Of a stretch of 64,000 bases of DNA, positions 55,353-64,000 are shown piece after piece. Position numbers and translations under genes: made by a program. The stretch is from Saprolegnia diclina VS20 (lineage: Eukaryota > Oomycota > Saprolegniomycetes > Saprolegniales > Saprolegniaceae). Where the stretch lies: NCBI RefSeq assembly GCF_000281045.1, contig NW_008246083.1:570186-634185 (forward strand), read 5' to 3'. Position 1 is the first letter of the stretch. Every line of letters begins with the position of its first letter. The notes below the pieces were generated by a model. It was not told the DNA's origin. It saw only the letters and a program-made list of their open reading frames with translations, and ran no database searches.

Positions 55353-56012
55353 ATGCTCAGCATCGACGAGCGCGGCTTCGTGGCCCTCAACAGCTTCTTC
55401 GACACGCTCGAGGCCATGGAGCAGGCCTTCTCGGCGCTCGCGGCGGCGCCGCCATCGCCCGCGGAGGCTGGTCTGCGCCTCGCCGTGCTTACCGTCGTGG
55501 GGCTGCTGGCCGCCGGCTTTGGCCTCGCCGGCCATCGCGCGCCCCGCGCCTACGTCTTTCTCCAGATGAGCTTGATTGGCATCGCCATGAGTCCCGAGGT
55601 GCTGCTCGGTCCAACGAGCCTCTGGTCGGTGCCGAGCCTGGGCTTTGGGCTGCTTCTCGGCCTCCTCGGCGCAGCGCTGCCCAAGGTCGCGATCGTCGTC
55701 ATCGCGTCCGTGGCCGTCAACCGCAATGTGTACACGCAGTACGCGCTGCCTCTCCTCGCACGCGTGCTCGTTCCGCTCATCCTCACGCTCATCTTCGCCA
55801 AGGCCGTCGCCGACGACGCCGACATCCGCACGTATGTGCTCGCGCTCTCGGCCATCCAAGGCGCCGACATGCTCCAAGACGTGCTTCTAAGTCTCCTCGG
55901 GCTCGACCAAAACAAAAGCTCGCTGCTTGCGGGCCTCCTCATCTTTGTGCAGCAATACCAGCGCATGTTGGAGCCCAAGTCGCCAGTCGTCGCCCACGCC
56001 AAAGCCGACTAA
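55353..56012 (+). CDS. Small polytopic membrane protein of unknown function
   Basis: A single-exon gene for 219 residues (ATG at 55353). Residues 1-40 form an amphipathic head. Hydrophobic segments at about 43-60, 66-82, 94-122, 134-152 and 158-185 predict four or five membrane spans, with few charges between them (APRAYVFLQMSLIGIAM, LPKVAIVVIASVAVN, YALPLLARVLVPLILTLIF). The tail is short and basic. I cannot assign a family; the even spacing of spans and lack of loops resemble small transport or membrane-organising proteins. It ends only 46 bases from the stop of the opposing aldehyde dehydrogenase gene. Confidence 0.7.
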   Translation: MLSIDERGFVALNSFFDTLEAMEQAFSALAAAPPSPAEAGLRLAVLTVVGLLAAGFGLAGHRAPRAYVFLQMSLIGIAMSPEVLLGPTSLWSVPSLGFGLLLGLLGAALPKVAIVVIASVAVNRNVYTQYALPLLARVLVPLILTLIFAKAVADDADIRTYVLALSAIQGADMLQDVLLSLLGLDQNKSSLLAGLLIFVQQYQRMLEPKSPVVAHAKAD

Positions 56013-56058
56013 ATTGGCGACTGTACTACTGGCGATTGTACTACAGCGTCGACTGCGC

Positions 56059-58069
56059 TCACGCAAGCTTCATGTTCCACTAATAGAGACACCTTTGACG
56101 TTGACGTGTGCAATACCGACTACGTACTGATTTCAAGCGGGTGACAGCCTCGAAGCCGTGCTCCGAGAGGCTGTGGCCCTTGCCCGTATCCTTGACGCCG
56201 GTCCACGGCAGGTGCGGGTCGACCGCATCGCACCGGTTCTACCGCATCAGGCTCATGGTTCTGCCTCAGAGAGACAAGGCCAATACCATGTAGACAGTGC
56301 CGACGTCGAGCTGGCGACCGATGGCCATCGCGCGCTCCTACCGTCCTCCTCCTCAGCTCTAGCGTCATCTTTGCATGGATGTACGTGGCTGGTCGTAAAG
56401 ACCCCGCCCGTGAGGCCATACGCACTGTCGTTCATGCACCGGATGGCTTCGTCGTCCGAGGCAACACGCATGACGCCTACATCGTCTTCTTCGCCACGAG
56501 AGCCTTCGCAGCAGACGTACCCAAGATCGGCCCAAACGACTCGTCGACCATGAGGCGCATGGCATGCGTGCAGTCGGCCACGAGCGTCGGCGGGAAGAAG
56601 CGACCGTGCCCCGAAGCGTCCTGCACTTCACGAGGTGCAGCCGTCTTGGTGAGCACCCGCCCACCCTTTGCAACTGCATCGGCCACCTGCACTCGGTACG
56701 TGAGCCATCCAAGACGCCATCAGAGTTGTCTACGTGCTGCGCCAACGTAGCAGTCGACGATCCCTTGAGCGCCATGGGCCCGAGCGTCGTCGTCTTGTGC
56801 AGCGGATCGCCCATCTAAGAAGCGAGGTTCGGGCGTCGTTGGCGACAGAGCGAGTACCTCGTACGCATCAAAGTGGCTCGTGGCGAGAGCGAGGAACTCG
56901 TCGTAGAGGGATGTATGCACGTAGACGCGCTCGACGGCGCAGCACGACTGGCCGGCGTTGTAGCACGCGCCATCGATCGCGCCGGCCGCGGCGGCGGCCA
57001 CGTCGGCGTCTGCGGCAATGTACAAGGCGTCCTTGCCGCCGAGCTCGAGCGTCGAACCAAGGAACCGGTGCTTGTCCGCGATCGTTCGAAAGACCTCGCG
57101 GCCCCTAGCACAGTGTCGCCTTGTGACCACAGAATAGAGTGTCAATGGACGACGTACCCGCGCACCGAGCCTGTGAACGAGACAAACTGGACATCGGGGT
57201 GCGCAATGGCCGTCGCGGCCGTGCTGTGGGCCATTTGCTCGGCGCGGAGGAGGTCGCTGGGGAACCCCGCGGCCTCCAAGGTGGCTTGGAAGCGGCTGCC
57301 GCAGAGCGGCGTCTGCGGCGAGTGCTTGAGGAGCACGCCGTTGCCGGCGAGGAGCGCGGGCAGCACCGAGTTGACGACCGTCATCATCGGGTAGTTCCAT
57401 GGCGCAATGACAAAGACGACGCCGACAGGCTCCTTGGTGATGCAGCGAAAGAGCGTGGTAGCGTCGTCCTGCGGAAACGTCGTCGGCGCCAGCGCCTTCT
57501 CCGCGAGTTCAATCATGACCCTAGATACGCATGAGGGGATGGAAAGGGGTGGTGAGGACGGACTTGGCCCGCTGAATCGTGCCCCGGACTTCGCCTTTGG
57601 CCTAGACGGGCGCTTGTGAACACTTAACATATAAGCAGTATATGGAGGACGTACCTGCGCCAGCGGCTTGCCCATTTGAAGTGTGATCTCGGTCGCAATC
57701 TCGTCGACTTGGTCATTGAGGACGTCGACCCACTTGGTCGCGATCGCTTGGCGCTGCGCGAGGGTCGTCGACGCCCAGTAGCGCTGCGCTTTCTTGACGC
57801 GATCGATCGTGTCGAGGACGCTGGACGAAGATGCTTCCGTCACATGCGCCACGGGCTCGAGCGTGTACGGGTTCTCGACCGCAAACCTACAGCATCCTCC
57901 ACTCGCTTCCACGCTCATGATCGCCTCACTGCCTACGTGGTGGCCGAGGCGAACGTCGCGATGGGGCCGCGCGCCAGCTTGGTCGTCTCCCGAAGCACTG
58001 TCTTCTACGGTCCCATGCACGGATGAGGCCATGCACCTCCAGCTCGTCTACCTGCACCGCTGGCCACAT
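56059..58069 (-). CDS. Aldehyde dehydrogenase family enzyme, 12 exons
   Basis: Twelve exons join to 493 residues, the usual length for this family; all phases fit across 11 introns of 43-53 bases. The first exon is 12 bases (58069-58058). With it the N-terminus becomes MWPAKTVLRETTKLARG, which looks like a mitochondrial presequence. Hallmarks are APWNYPMMTVVNSVLPALLAGN (first part of the NAD site), FTGSVRGG, the catalytic glutamate in LELGGKDALYIA, the nucleophile in YNAGQSCCAVERV and SFGPILGVM near the end. It oxidises an aldehyde to an acid with NAD(P)+. The subfamily looks closest to betaine-, aminobutyraldehyde- or succinate-semialdehyde-type enzymes, but I cannot settle the substrate. 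If the 12-base exon is wrong, a start inside exon 2 has no ATG in frame, which favours the model. Confidence 0.88.
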
Positions 58070-58486
58070 GCGTCGTCGTCAGAAAGTCACCAGCTCAGTT
58101 GAATCTTGCCGAAGCTGTAGTATTTTCTTCAAGTATAGTATACAAAAACCAAGGTTATTGCCAAGATACCTGATGCGCCAATCAGCGGCCACTTGAAGTG
58201 GCCATCGCGATCTTCGCCTCTGAGAACGAACGCGATGGGCAGGCGACTTCAAGTTCGTCAGCTGGCAGAAGAAGAAGCAGTGGCACCTGCTTGGACTCGG
58301 GTTCTTCGACCATGATCCGACCAGGGGCTCCCCGAAACCCACCGTCGACACCTCGCACGCCTGAGAGTCAAGTCATGTACTAGTAAGTACTAGTCTTACT
58401 AGTATACTAGAATGCTAGTTTGAATACCCAACTACAGTCAAACGCTTTACTAACTGAGCTATGCTCGGACTTAGAATGCTAGTTGA
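58070..58486. other. Intergenic with tRNA-like insertion
   Basis: It holds the tRNA-like fragment listed separately and an AT-rich actag-rich patch at 58374-58410. No protein gene is seen. Confidence 0.45.
58408..58484 (-). repeat. tRNA-Tyr-like fragment inside a 13-bp direct repeat
   Basis: The 13-mer tagaatgctagtt occurs at 58408-58420 and again at 58472-58484. The 51 bases between, read on the minus strand, start agtccgag and continue tagctcagttagtaaagc, a tRNA D-arm with an A box. A gactgtag like the tRNA-Tyr (GTA) anticodon loop follows. The T-arm is cut short at ttca. Flanking repeats and a truncated tRNA fit reverse-transcribed insertion with target-site duplication, as for SINEs or tRNA retropseudogenes. 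It cannot fold as a full tRNA. Confidence 0.6.
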
Positions 58487-59363
58487 CTAGATCTCGCTGG
58501 GGCCGCCGAACGGGTCGACTTCGGTCTCGCTCGTCACGTAGGCGGCTGTGATGCCGCCGTCGACCATAAACTTGGTGCCCGTGATGTAGGACGCATCGTC
58601 GCTGGCGAGGAAGAGCGCGGCCTTGGCCATCTCAGCGGCCTCGCCAAAGCGTCCCATCGGTACGTGCACGAGGCGGCGCTGCTTCTTGGCCTCCGAGTCG
58701 AGGAACTTTTGCAGCAGCGGCGTGTTGAGCGGGCCCGGGCACAGCGCGTTGACGCGAATGTTCTCGCGGGCGTGGATGACGGCGAGCTCGCGGCTCATGG
58801 CAATCACCGCGCCCTTGCTCGCCGTGTAGGCCAGCTGCGGTGTCGCAGCACCAATGCACCCGACAAACGAAGCCGTGTTGATGATGGAGCCGCCGCCCGC
58901 CCGGCGAAGTGCGGGAATCGCGTGCTTGCAGCCGAAGAAGACGCCCTTGACGTTGATGTCCATGCTATGTCATGTGCATGTGAGCGATCGCACATGGAGC
59001 GGCAAGCACGTACGTGAGGTCCCAGACCTTTTCCGAGGTCGCGATCGCGTCGTCGTCGTCACCGTGCATGATGCCGGCGTTGTTGAAGAGCACGTGGAGG
59101 TGGCCATACGTCGTCTCGGCAGCGTCCACCATGGCCTTGCACTCGTCGCTCTTGGAGACGTCGACCCGGATCGCGGTCGCGACATTGGGCTTGCCCACGA
59201 GCTTGGCAATCAAGTCGGCGGTTTTCTGCGCGGCCTCGAGGTTGAGGTCTGCGCACACGACGCCTCTCGCGCCTTCCTTTGCAAAGAGGAGCGCGCTCTT
59301 GCGGCCAATGCCACCGCCGGCGCCGGTCACGATCGCCACCTTCTGCGCCACACGCCCGGCCAT
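58487..59363 (-). CDS. Short-chain dehydrogenase/reductase (SDR)
   Basis: Two exons (intron 59013-58965) give 275 residues, the classic SDR length. The NAD(P)-binding TGAGGGIGR lies at residues 14-22, with an Asp at the end of strand 2 (VVCADLN), which favours NAD over NADP. NNAGIMH follows, then the catalytic SIINTASF serine region and YTASKGA with the Tyr-x3-Lys pair. The VRVNALCPGPLNTPL loop is typical. It is a cytosolic oxidoreductase acting on an alcohol or keto group, with unknown substrate; 3-oxoacyl or steroid-like types are possible. No leader peptide. The tRNA-like insertion lies two bases beyond its stop codon. Confidence 0.92.
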
Positions 59364-59720
59364 GCCAAATGCAAAATGAGCAGCTTCAAGTGGTATCTTT
59401 CCGCATTAAATGCATGCCGAATATAATGATTTGATCTGCATTTTTCATAGAATCTTGCTTATCTTTAAATAAAAGCATGTTTAAATGATCAGAATTAAAA
59501 TTATGTTTCTTCGCAATGGTCCGCGTCGGCCATGACGTGGCCCTTTGCAGCCCCACCTGGCGAGAATCTGTCATAATATGCACCGTTGGAATAAAAATAG
59601 AGTTGCTACATATAAACATACATATATTTTTAAAAGAACATCGAACGAATAGAATTTTGTATTGTACACGCCATAAGATCTTACTCGCATCCACTTTGCC
59701 TTTTGTTGCCTGAAACTGCA
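59364..59720. other. Divergent AT-rich promoter region
   Basis: An AT-rich stretch (59410-59680) between the divergent SDR and amidotransferase genes. No distinct motif that I can defend. Confidence 0.4.
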
Positions 59721-60922
59721 ATGTTTCTGCAGCGCGTCCAAGCGAGCCTCCCGCGGGCCCGCGCCCTCTCGACGAGCGCCCGCAGTCTCCGCTTCCTCAT
59801 CGTCGAGGGCTACTCGCCCGAAGGCCGCGCCGAGCTGCAGCGGGGCGGCGCTACGATCGCGTCCGAGCTGTATGCGAATGTCCTCAAGTCGGTGTCGCCG
59901 ATGGCTGTGACCACCGATGTCCTGCACCCGGCGGACGGCCCGTTCCAGGCACCCGACCTGAGCAAGTACGATGGCGTCGTCTGGACAGGCTGCAGGTAGA
60001 GACCAATGCCATGACGTCCCACACACCTCTCCCTCGGTAGCTTGACGGTCTATGAAACGGACGACGAGCGCACGGTGCGGCAAATCGACCTTGCCAAGCA
60101 GATCTACGCCTATGGTACGTCGTGCGTAAGTGCTTCTACAGACGGCTCATAGGTCCCGTAGGCGTGCCGCAGGTAGATGCGACACAACACGATGCATTGG
60201 CTCACGCAGCGGCGTCTAGTTTGGGAGTTGCTGGGCCGCGCAGATCGCGGTCTTTGCGGCGGGCGGCAAGGTCGCCAAGAACCCGAACGGCCGCGAAATG
60301 GGCATCTCCCGCAAGGTGCGATGTGCATATCAAAGGCGTCGCGAACGCGCTGCATCACTAGATCCAACTGACGCCGGAAGGCCGGAGCCACCCCATGTAC
60401 GAGGGCAAGTCGACGGTCTTTGATGCGTTCACGAGCCACTACGACGAGATCACGCACGTGCTTCCGGGCGGCTTGACCTTGAGCGCGAATGCTTTCACGT
60501 CGACGCAGTCGGTGGCCGTCCGCCACTTGAACGTACGCGTCGTGAGGATGGCCTTGATCTGACAACAGTTGCGTTAGGGTGACTTTTGGGCGGTCCAGTA
60601 CCATCCCGAGTACGACCTGCGCGAGATGGCGCGGCTCATCTACTGCCGCCGCGAGAAACTCACCAAGTACGGCAACTTTGCGAGCGTTGACGATGCGTGT
60701 CGGTACGTTTCTGTGGCTACACTGTACAGAGCATGGCTTGACGGGAATGGTAGCTTTGTGGACGACCTCGAGACGCTTCATGCGAACCCGTCGCGCTACG
60801 ACATTGCGTGGCGTCTCGGCATTGACGACGACGTTCTGGACGAGAACATTCGCCTCTGCGAAGCGCGCAACTTTGTCAAGCATCTCGTCGTGCCCTACAA
60901 GCTCGCGAAAGCGTGGCCCTAA
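59721..60922 (+). CDS. Class I glutamine amidotransferase-like protein, seven exons
   Basis: Seven exons give 306 residues over introns 59996-60040, 60115-60161, 60173-60219, 60316-60361, 60533-60577 and 60703-60753. Exon 3 is just 11 bases (60162-60172, coding GVPQ across its joints). The protein starts MFLQRVQASLPRARALSTSA, a mitochondrial-type leader. The GATase core has WTGCSLTVYE, the nucleophile in QFGSCWAAQ, and QYHPEYDLREMAR with the catalytic His-Glu. Most relatives have GSCWG; here it is GSCWA, but the triad is intact. Such free-standing GMP-synthase-like domains hydrolyse glutamine or gamma-glutamyl peptides to release ammonia; the partner or substrate is unknown. A long minus-strand frame covering the same bases is a shadow. 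Confidence 0.88.
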
Positions 60923-61695
60923 GCCATCTAGTTGATAATCCGTGCTAGTAATCATGTAGAAGGGTCCATCTTTTCATTTGCAGCGAGGGCCCGATCGTCG
61001 ACGTGCGGTTGGGTCTCACTCAGCAGCTCGTTGGCCGCAATCTCGCGTTCTCGAGTTTCTGGACGTCCCTTGTTCGTCAAGTGCAATGTGAACTTCACGT
61101 CAACTTCACATTGCACTTGACGGACCAGGGGCGTCGCTGGCCTCTGGTGCGCTGGTCATTGAGCACGATCCAGCAGTCGCGCAAGTCGGCCACCGATACC
61201 AACAGGACGGCGCGCGAGAGACTGATGGTGTAAGCTGCCGGCGAAGCCAGCATCGACGACGTGTGCAGCATTCTTCTCTTCCACGCAGAAAACTGATGCA
61301 ATAAGAAGTGTCTTCTTAGTCGCTTCAGGCGCTGCGCCGTGCATGGGTGGGATACCCCAGACGGACTATATGAGCAGGATGACACGGACGATAGTGTACT
61401 GTGGTTCTACTCGACAGTGCACCCTTTACTGTCGACTGAAGGTAGATTGGTGCTGAGAGATGCGTTGACTGGGCCGCACGTTACAAGCGCGAAACCAAGG
61501 CTGCGAGCTGAGGATATGTGCCTCCAGAGTCCAAGCATGTAGACACTGCAGACATCCGCCATCGCGGTCCCAGATCTTGAACTTGGTCGCACTATCCTGC
61601 TATGCTATCGATGGGACGTATTTCTGGTGTCATGGGTGGTGTTTAGAAACACCAGATGTAGTTGCTTTGTAGCAAAGCGGAAGTGCGACGCAGAT
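60923..61695. other. Intergenic with a perfect hairpin
   Basis: No supported gene. It contains the inverted repeat at 61075-61122. Confidence 0.45.
61075..61122. repeat. Perfect 18-bp inverted repeat with 12-base loop
   Basis: The left arm cgtcaagtgcaatgtgaa (61075-61092) is exactly complementary to 61105-61122. The loop is cttcacgtcaac. It resembles the 29.9 kb hairpin in arm length and intergenic setting but not in sequence. Confidence 0.9.
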
Positions 61696-62055
61696 TTAAG
61701 CCGACGACGTGAACTTGGTCACGGCCTTCGTGCCTTCCGAGACGGCGTGCTTGGCAAGCTCACCGGGGAGCATAAGGCGCACAGCGGTCTGGATCTCACG
61801 CGACGACAAGGTCGACTTCTTGTTGTAGCGCGAGAGCTTGCCGGCCTCCGAGGCGATGCGCTCGAAGATATCGTTGATGAACGAGTTCATGATCGACATG
61901 CCACGCTTGGAGATACCGGTCTCCGGGTGGACCTGCTTGAGGACCTTGTAAATGTACGTCGAGTACGATTCCACGCGCTTGCCCTTCTTGGCCTTGCCCT
62001 TCTCGCCCGTCTTCTTCGGGGCCTTGGCGGACTTCTTGCTCGGGGTCTTGGCCAT
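61696..62055 (-). CDS. Histone H2B
   Basis: A 119-residue intronless frame from ATG 62055 ([15 protein letters not shown]). The tail is lysine-rich. The histone fold is canonical: [40 protein letters not shown] and the end [12 protein letters not shown] with the ubiquitin-acceptor lysine context AVTKF. It forms the nucleosome core with H2A. It is divergent from the H2A gene with 267 bases between the two ATGs, the usual fungal, plant and protist head-to-head pairing that keeps the two subunits in step. Confidence 0.98.
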   Translation of the reverse strand: MAKTPSKKSAKAPKKTGEKGKAKKGKRVESYSTYIYKVLKQVHPETGISKRGMSIMNSFINDIFERIASEAGKLSRYNKKSTLSSREIQTAVRLMLPGELAKHAVSEGTKAVTKFTSSA

Positions 62056-62322
62056 CTTGCTGGTTCGAATGAAATTCAAAAATGAGCTCAAATCAGCCAC
62101 GAACGAAATTCGCGCCAGGTGGACCGCCAAGGCGCGACTTAGACGCACATGATTGGCTCATGAGTGGACCCATATACATGATTGGCCATATTTGGCGGGA
62201 CAAGCCGTCGATTGGCGGAATGTTTTGTCATTGGCCTGTGATTGGTGCGTTTTGGTCGGCGTCAATTCTGGCGCGCGTCGAGCAGTCATTTTCAATTTTG
62301 ATCTCTACAACACAAGCACAAG
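62056..62322. promoter_or_regulatory. Shared H2B/H2A promoter with ATTGG array
   Basis: Five ATTGG words (reverse CCAAT boxes) lie at 62152, 62181, 62211, 62230 and 62241. The third sits in gattggcggaat, matching the H3 promoter. Initiator-like tcattttcaattttg occurs at 62286-62300 for H2A, and gaaattcaaaaatga at 62071-62085 (tcatttttgaatttc on the other strand) for H2B. Both would give short 5' leaders of about 35 and 30 bases. Confidence 0.65.
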
Positions 62323-62730
62323 ATGTCTGGCAAGGGTAAAGCTACGGGTGGCCGCGGTGCCAAGGGCAAGGCCTCGTCGCGCTCGTCGAAGGCCGGCCTC
62401 CAGTTCCCGGTCGGTCGTGTCGCTCGCTTCCTCAAGAAGGGCCGCTTCGCCCAGCGCATCGGCGGTGGTGCCCCGGTCTACCTCGCCGCTGTCCTCGAGT
62501 ACCTCTGCGCCGAAATCCTCGAGCTTGCCGGCAACGCCGCCCGCGACAACAAGAAGTCGCGTATCATCCCGCGCCACATCCAGCTCGCGGTCCGCAACGA
62601 TGAGGAGCTCAACAAGCTCCTCGGCGACGTGACGATCGCGTCGGGCGGTGTGCTCCCCAACATCCACAACATCCTCCTCCCCAAGAAGACGTCGCTCCCG
62701 ACCAAGGAGGCCAAGTCCACGAAGGCGTAA
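62323..62730 (+). CDS. Histone H2A
   Basis: The intronless 135-residue frame starts [20 protein letters not shown] and continues through [17 protein letters not shown] and [20 protein letters not shown] to [21 protein letters not shown]. All core helices and the docking domain are present. It lacks the SQE/SQ-aromatic ending of H2A.X and the H2A.Z signature, so it is a bulk H2A; a separate damage-responsive H2A would have to lie elsewhere. Partnered with the divergent H2B gene. Confidence 0.98.
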   Translation: MSGKGKATGGRGAKGKASSRSSKAGLQFPVGRVARFLKKGRFAQRIGGGAPVYLAAVLEYLCAEILELAGNAARDNKKSRIIPRHIQLAVRNDEELNKLLGDVTIASGGVLPNIHNILLPKKTSLPTKEAKSTKA

Positions 62731-62988
62731 ATTCGTGCACCTGCATCACCCGGAAGCTTTCGCTTCCATCTCACCTGGCTTTTCTAAAAGCCACCCACTT
62801 TCCAAGAAGTATCGCCATCGGCTGCTGCGAATAGCAGGCTCGACTTAGTAGCGTAGTGACTAACTACGACCTGGGCGTCCGTACCAACAGCAGCACGAGC
62901 AGGCCAGGAACATTGCCTCCGTCTCGTCGTCCTTTCACTGCATTCTGCAAACAAGAAACCTACGTTATTATGCAATGGACCGTGGGTG
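62731..62988. other. Short intergenic region before the kelch gene
   Basis: Convergent 3' ends of the H2A and kelch genes. Nothing distinct is seen. Confidence 0.4.
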
Positions 62989-64000
62989 TCACAGCCCCAC
63001 GGACGTCCACGGCTTGGCGGTAGCAGGCGGCTTGGCCACCTTGATGGGGCTCACGCGAATCATGCTTCGCGGGAGCTCGGGTCGCGCGGGCGTGAACTGG
63101 AAGCTTTTGAAGCCCATGAAGCCAGCGATCGTGTGCGGGCGCGGCGACGGCGGCGCTACGATCGACGCGTCGTCGTCGACGTCCTCGGGCTCGAAAAAGA
63201 GCCGCAGCGATTTGGGCGTGTACAACACTGGCATCTCGACCGTAAAGACGTCGCCGATGCAGAGACCCTTGTCGCCGCAGCCGCCAAAGATCATCATCTA
63301 CACCATTCTTGCTCAGCTTTGGGGTCAAGAAGACGCCTACTTGATTCTCAACGATGCTAAAGACGTGCCGTATCCGCGGCGGGATCGGCGCCACATGTGT
63401 CAGCGTCGACCAGCGCTGGAGCTCTACGCTCATCCGTCGTTAGACGTTCTCTACTCAACGACCGCACCGAGATCGAGGCAGTGGATCGCGCCGTCGTCAA
63501 AGCCGCGGTGTGTTTTCCCGCCAAAGAGAAAGAGGCAGAGCGGGTTGACCGGGTGCTGCTGCATCACGTGGCCATACCGCGCACTGGGTGGTGTCCCGTC
63601 CAACGGCGAAACGACTTGCCAATGACTCGTGCGCACGTCGAGCGCGTACACCAGGTTGTTGGCCAAGCCCGTGTCGGGCGGGAGGTCCTCGCTTGCGTCG
63701 CTTCGCGGGCGCTCGGGGCTTGGCAGCGTCGTGGTTGTCTTGGCTGTTTGACCCCCAAACACAAGCATGTAACTGGTGCCATGCAGCATGATCGCGCTGT
63801 GGTGCGAGCGCGGACCCGGCGAGCTGCCCGTCATCGCCGGCTCGTACCAGCACAGCGTGGCGAGGTCGAGGCGTTGGAGGTCGTCAAAGTACGCGTCCTT
63901 GCTCAGCATCCGGTCGAGGCCCGACCCGCCGTAAATGTAGAGCATCTACATAATATCTTTTGTTGTACAAACACCTATGATGGAAATATTGTCCTCGTAC
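62989..64000 (-). CDS. Kelch-repeat protein, 3' part (continues off the window)
   Basis: Three exons are visible (63945-63468, 63423-63341, 63297-62989) with introns 63467-63424 and 63340-63298. Bases 63946-64000 read as an intron starting gtacg exactly at the window edge, so the 5' exons lie beyond it. The 289 visible residues hold kelch blades: LYIYGGSG, YFDDLQRLDLATLCWY, YMLVFGGQTA, LVYALDVRTSHWQVV, LCLFLFGGKTHRG, AIHCLDLELQRWS and MMIFGGCGDKG. Kelch propellers bind proteins, often actin or ubiquitin-ligase substrates. The final ~80 residues are Pro/Ser-rich with no further blade. No F-box or BTB part is visible, but the N-terminus is missing. Confidence 0.85.

Noticed and set aside
60110-60955. 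281-codon minus-strand open frame
   Set aside because: It overlaps the spliced amidotransferase, which has clear catalytic motifs; the minus frame has no family features.

Overview
This 64 kb window looks like nuclear DNA of an oomycete, most likely from the Saprolegniales (Saprolegnia/Aphanomyces/Achlya-like). That placement is inference. It rests on about 88 introns I could place, nearly all 38-61 bases long with GTACG-like donors and TAG acceptors. It also rests on oomycete-style start-site elements (TCATTTT followed by an AATTTY flank) at the histone genes, on a swarm of WRKY19-type C-x4-C-x9-C-x2-H zinc-finger genes, on helicase-associated-domain repeats without a helicase, and on LRR/Notch-repeat membrane proteins. 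No complete mobile element, rRNA gene, intact tRNA gene or CRISPR array was seen. Two assembly gaps lie at 21637-21921 and 50882-51226.

Layout. 1-8.6 kb: a small unknown protein, two zinc-finger genes, a secreted nucleoside hydrolase and a zinc-finger relic. 8.6-15.8 kb: a nine-exon AAA ATPase that meets, tail to tail with 12 bases between, a single-exon 1,789-residue membrane protein built from two copies of one ~870-residue unit. 17-24.9 kb: histone H3, a 12-exon Sel1-repeat protein, an RBR-like RING protein broken by a gap, another zinc-finger gene and a mitochondrial-type helicase-associated-repeat protein. 25-28 kb: an auxilin-like J-domain protein and lipoyl-synthesis octanoyltransferase. 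28.8-33.5 kb: four RING-CH (MARCH-like) membrane proteins, two on each strand. 34-44.5 kb: two many-exon coiled-coil genes flanking an LRR/Notch membrane protein and a GPI-type secreted hydrolase. 45.1-51.8 kb: five more WRKY19-type zinc-finger genes. 52.8-61 kb: U2AF large subunit, a small membrane protein, aldehyde dehydrogenase, a short-chain dehydrogenase and a class I glutamine amidotransferase. 61.7-62.7 kb: a divergent H2B/H2A pair. The 3' part of a kelch-repeat gene runs off the right edge.

How the genes fit together. There is no operon logic, as expected for a eukaryote. Two gene families have multiplied locally. The zinc-finger family (eight genes and one relic) combines five C-C-C-H fingers with an acidic tail that often carries an LDEWM-type motif and, in three tandem members, a GILDDI motif. 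The obvious inference is a group of DNA- or protein-binding regulators. The second family is the RING-CH quartet, probably membrane-bound E3 ubiquitin ligases. Housekeeping genes (histones, U2AF65, LipB, ALDH, auxilin-like) sit between them. The intron-rich genes were rebuilt by hand from splice signals and reading-frame continuity. In each model whose coordinates I totalled, the exon lengths sum to an open frame, but none has transcript support here.
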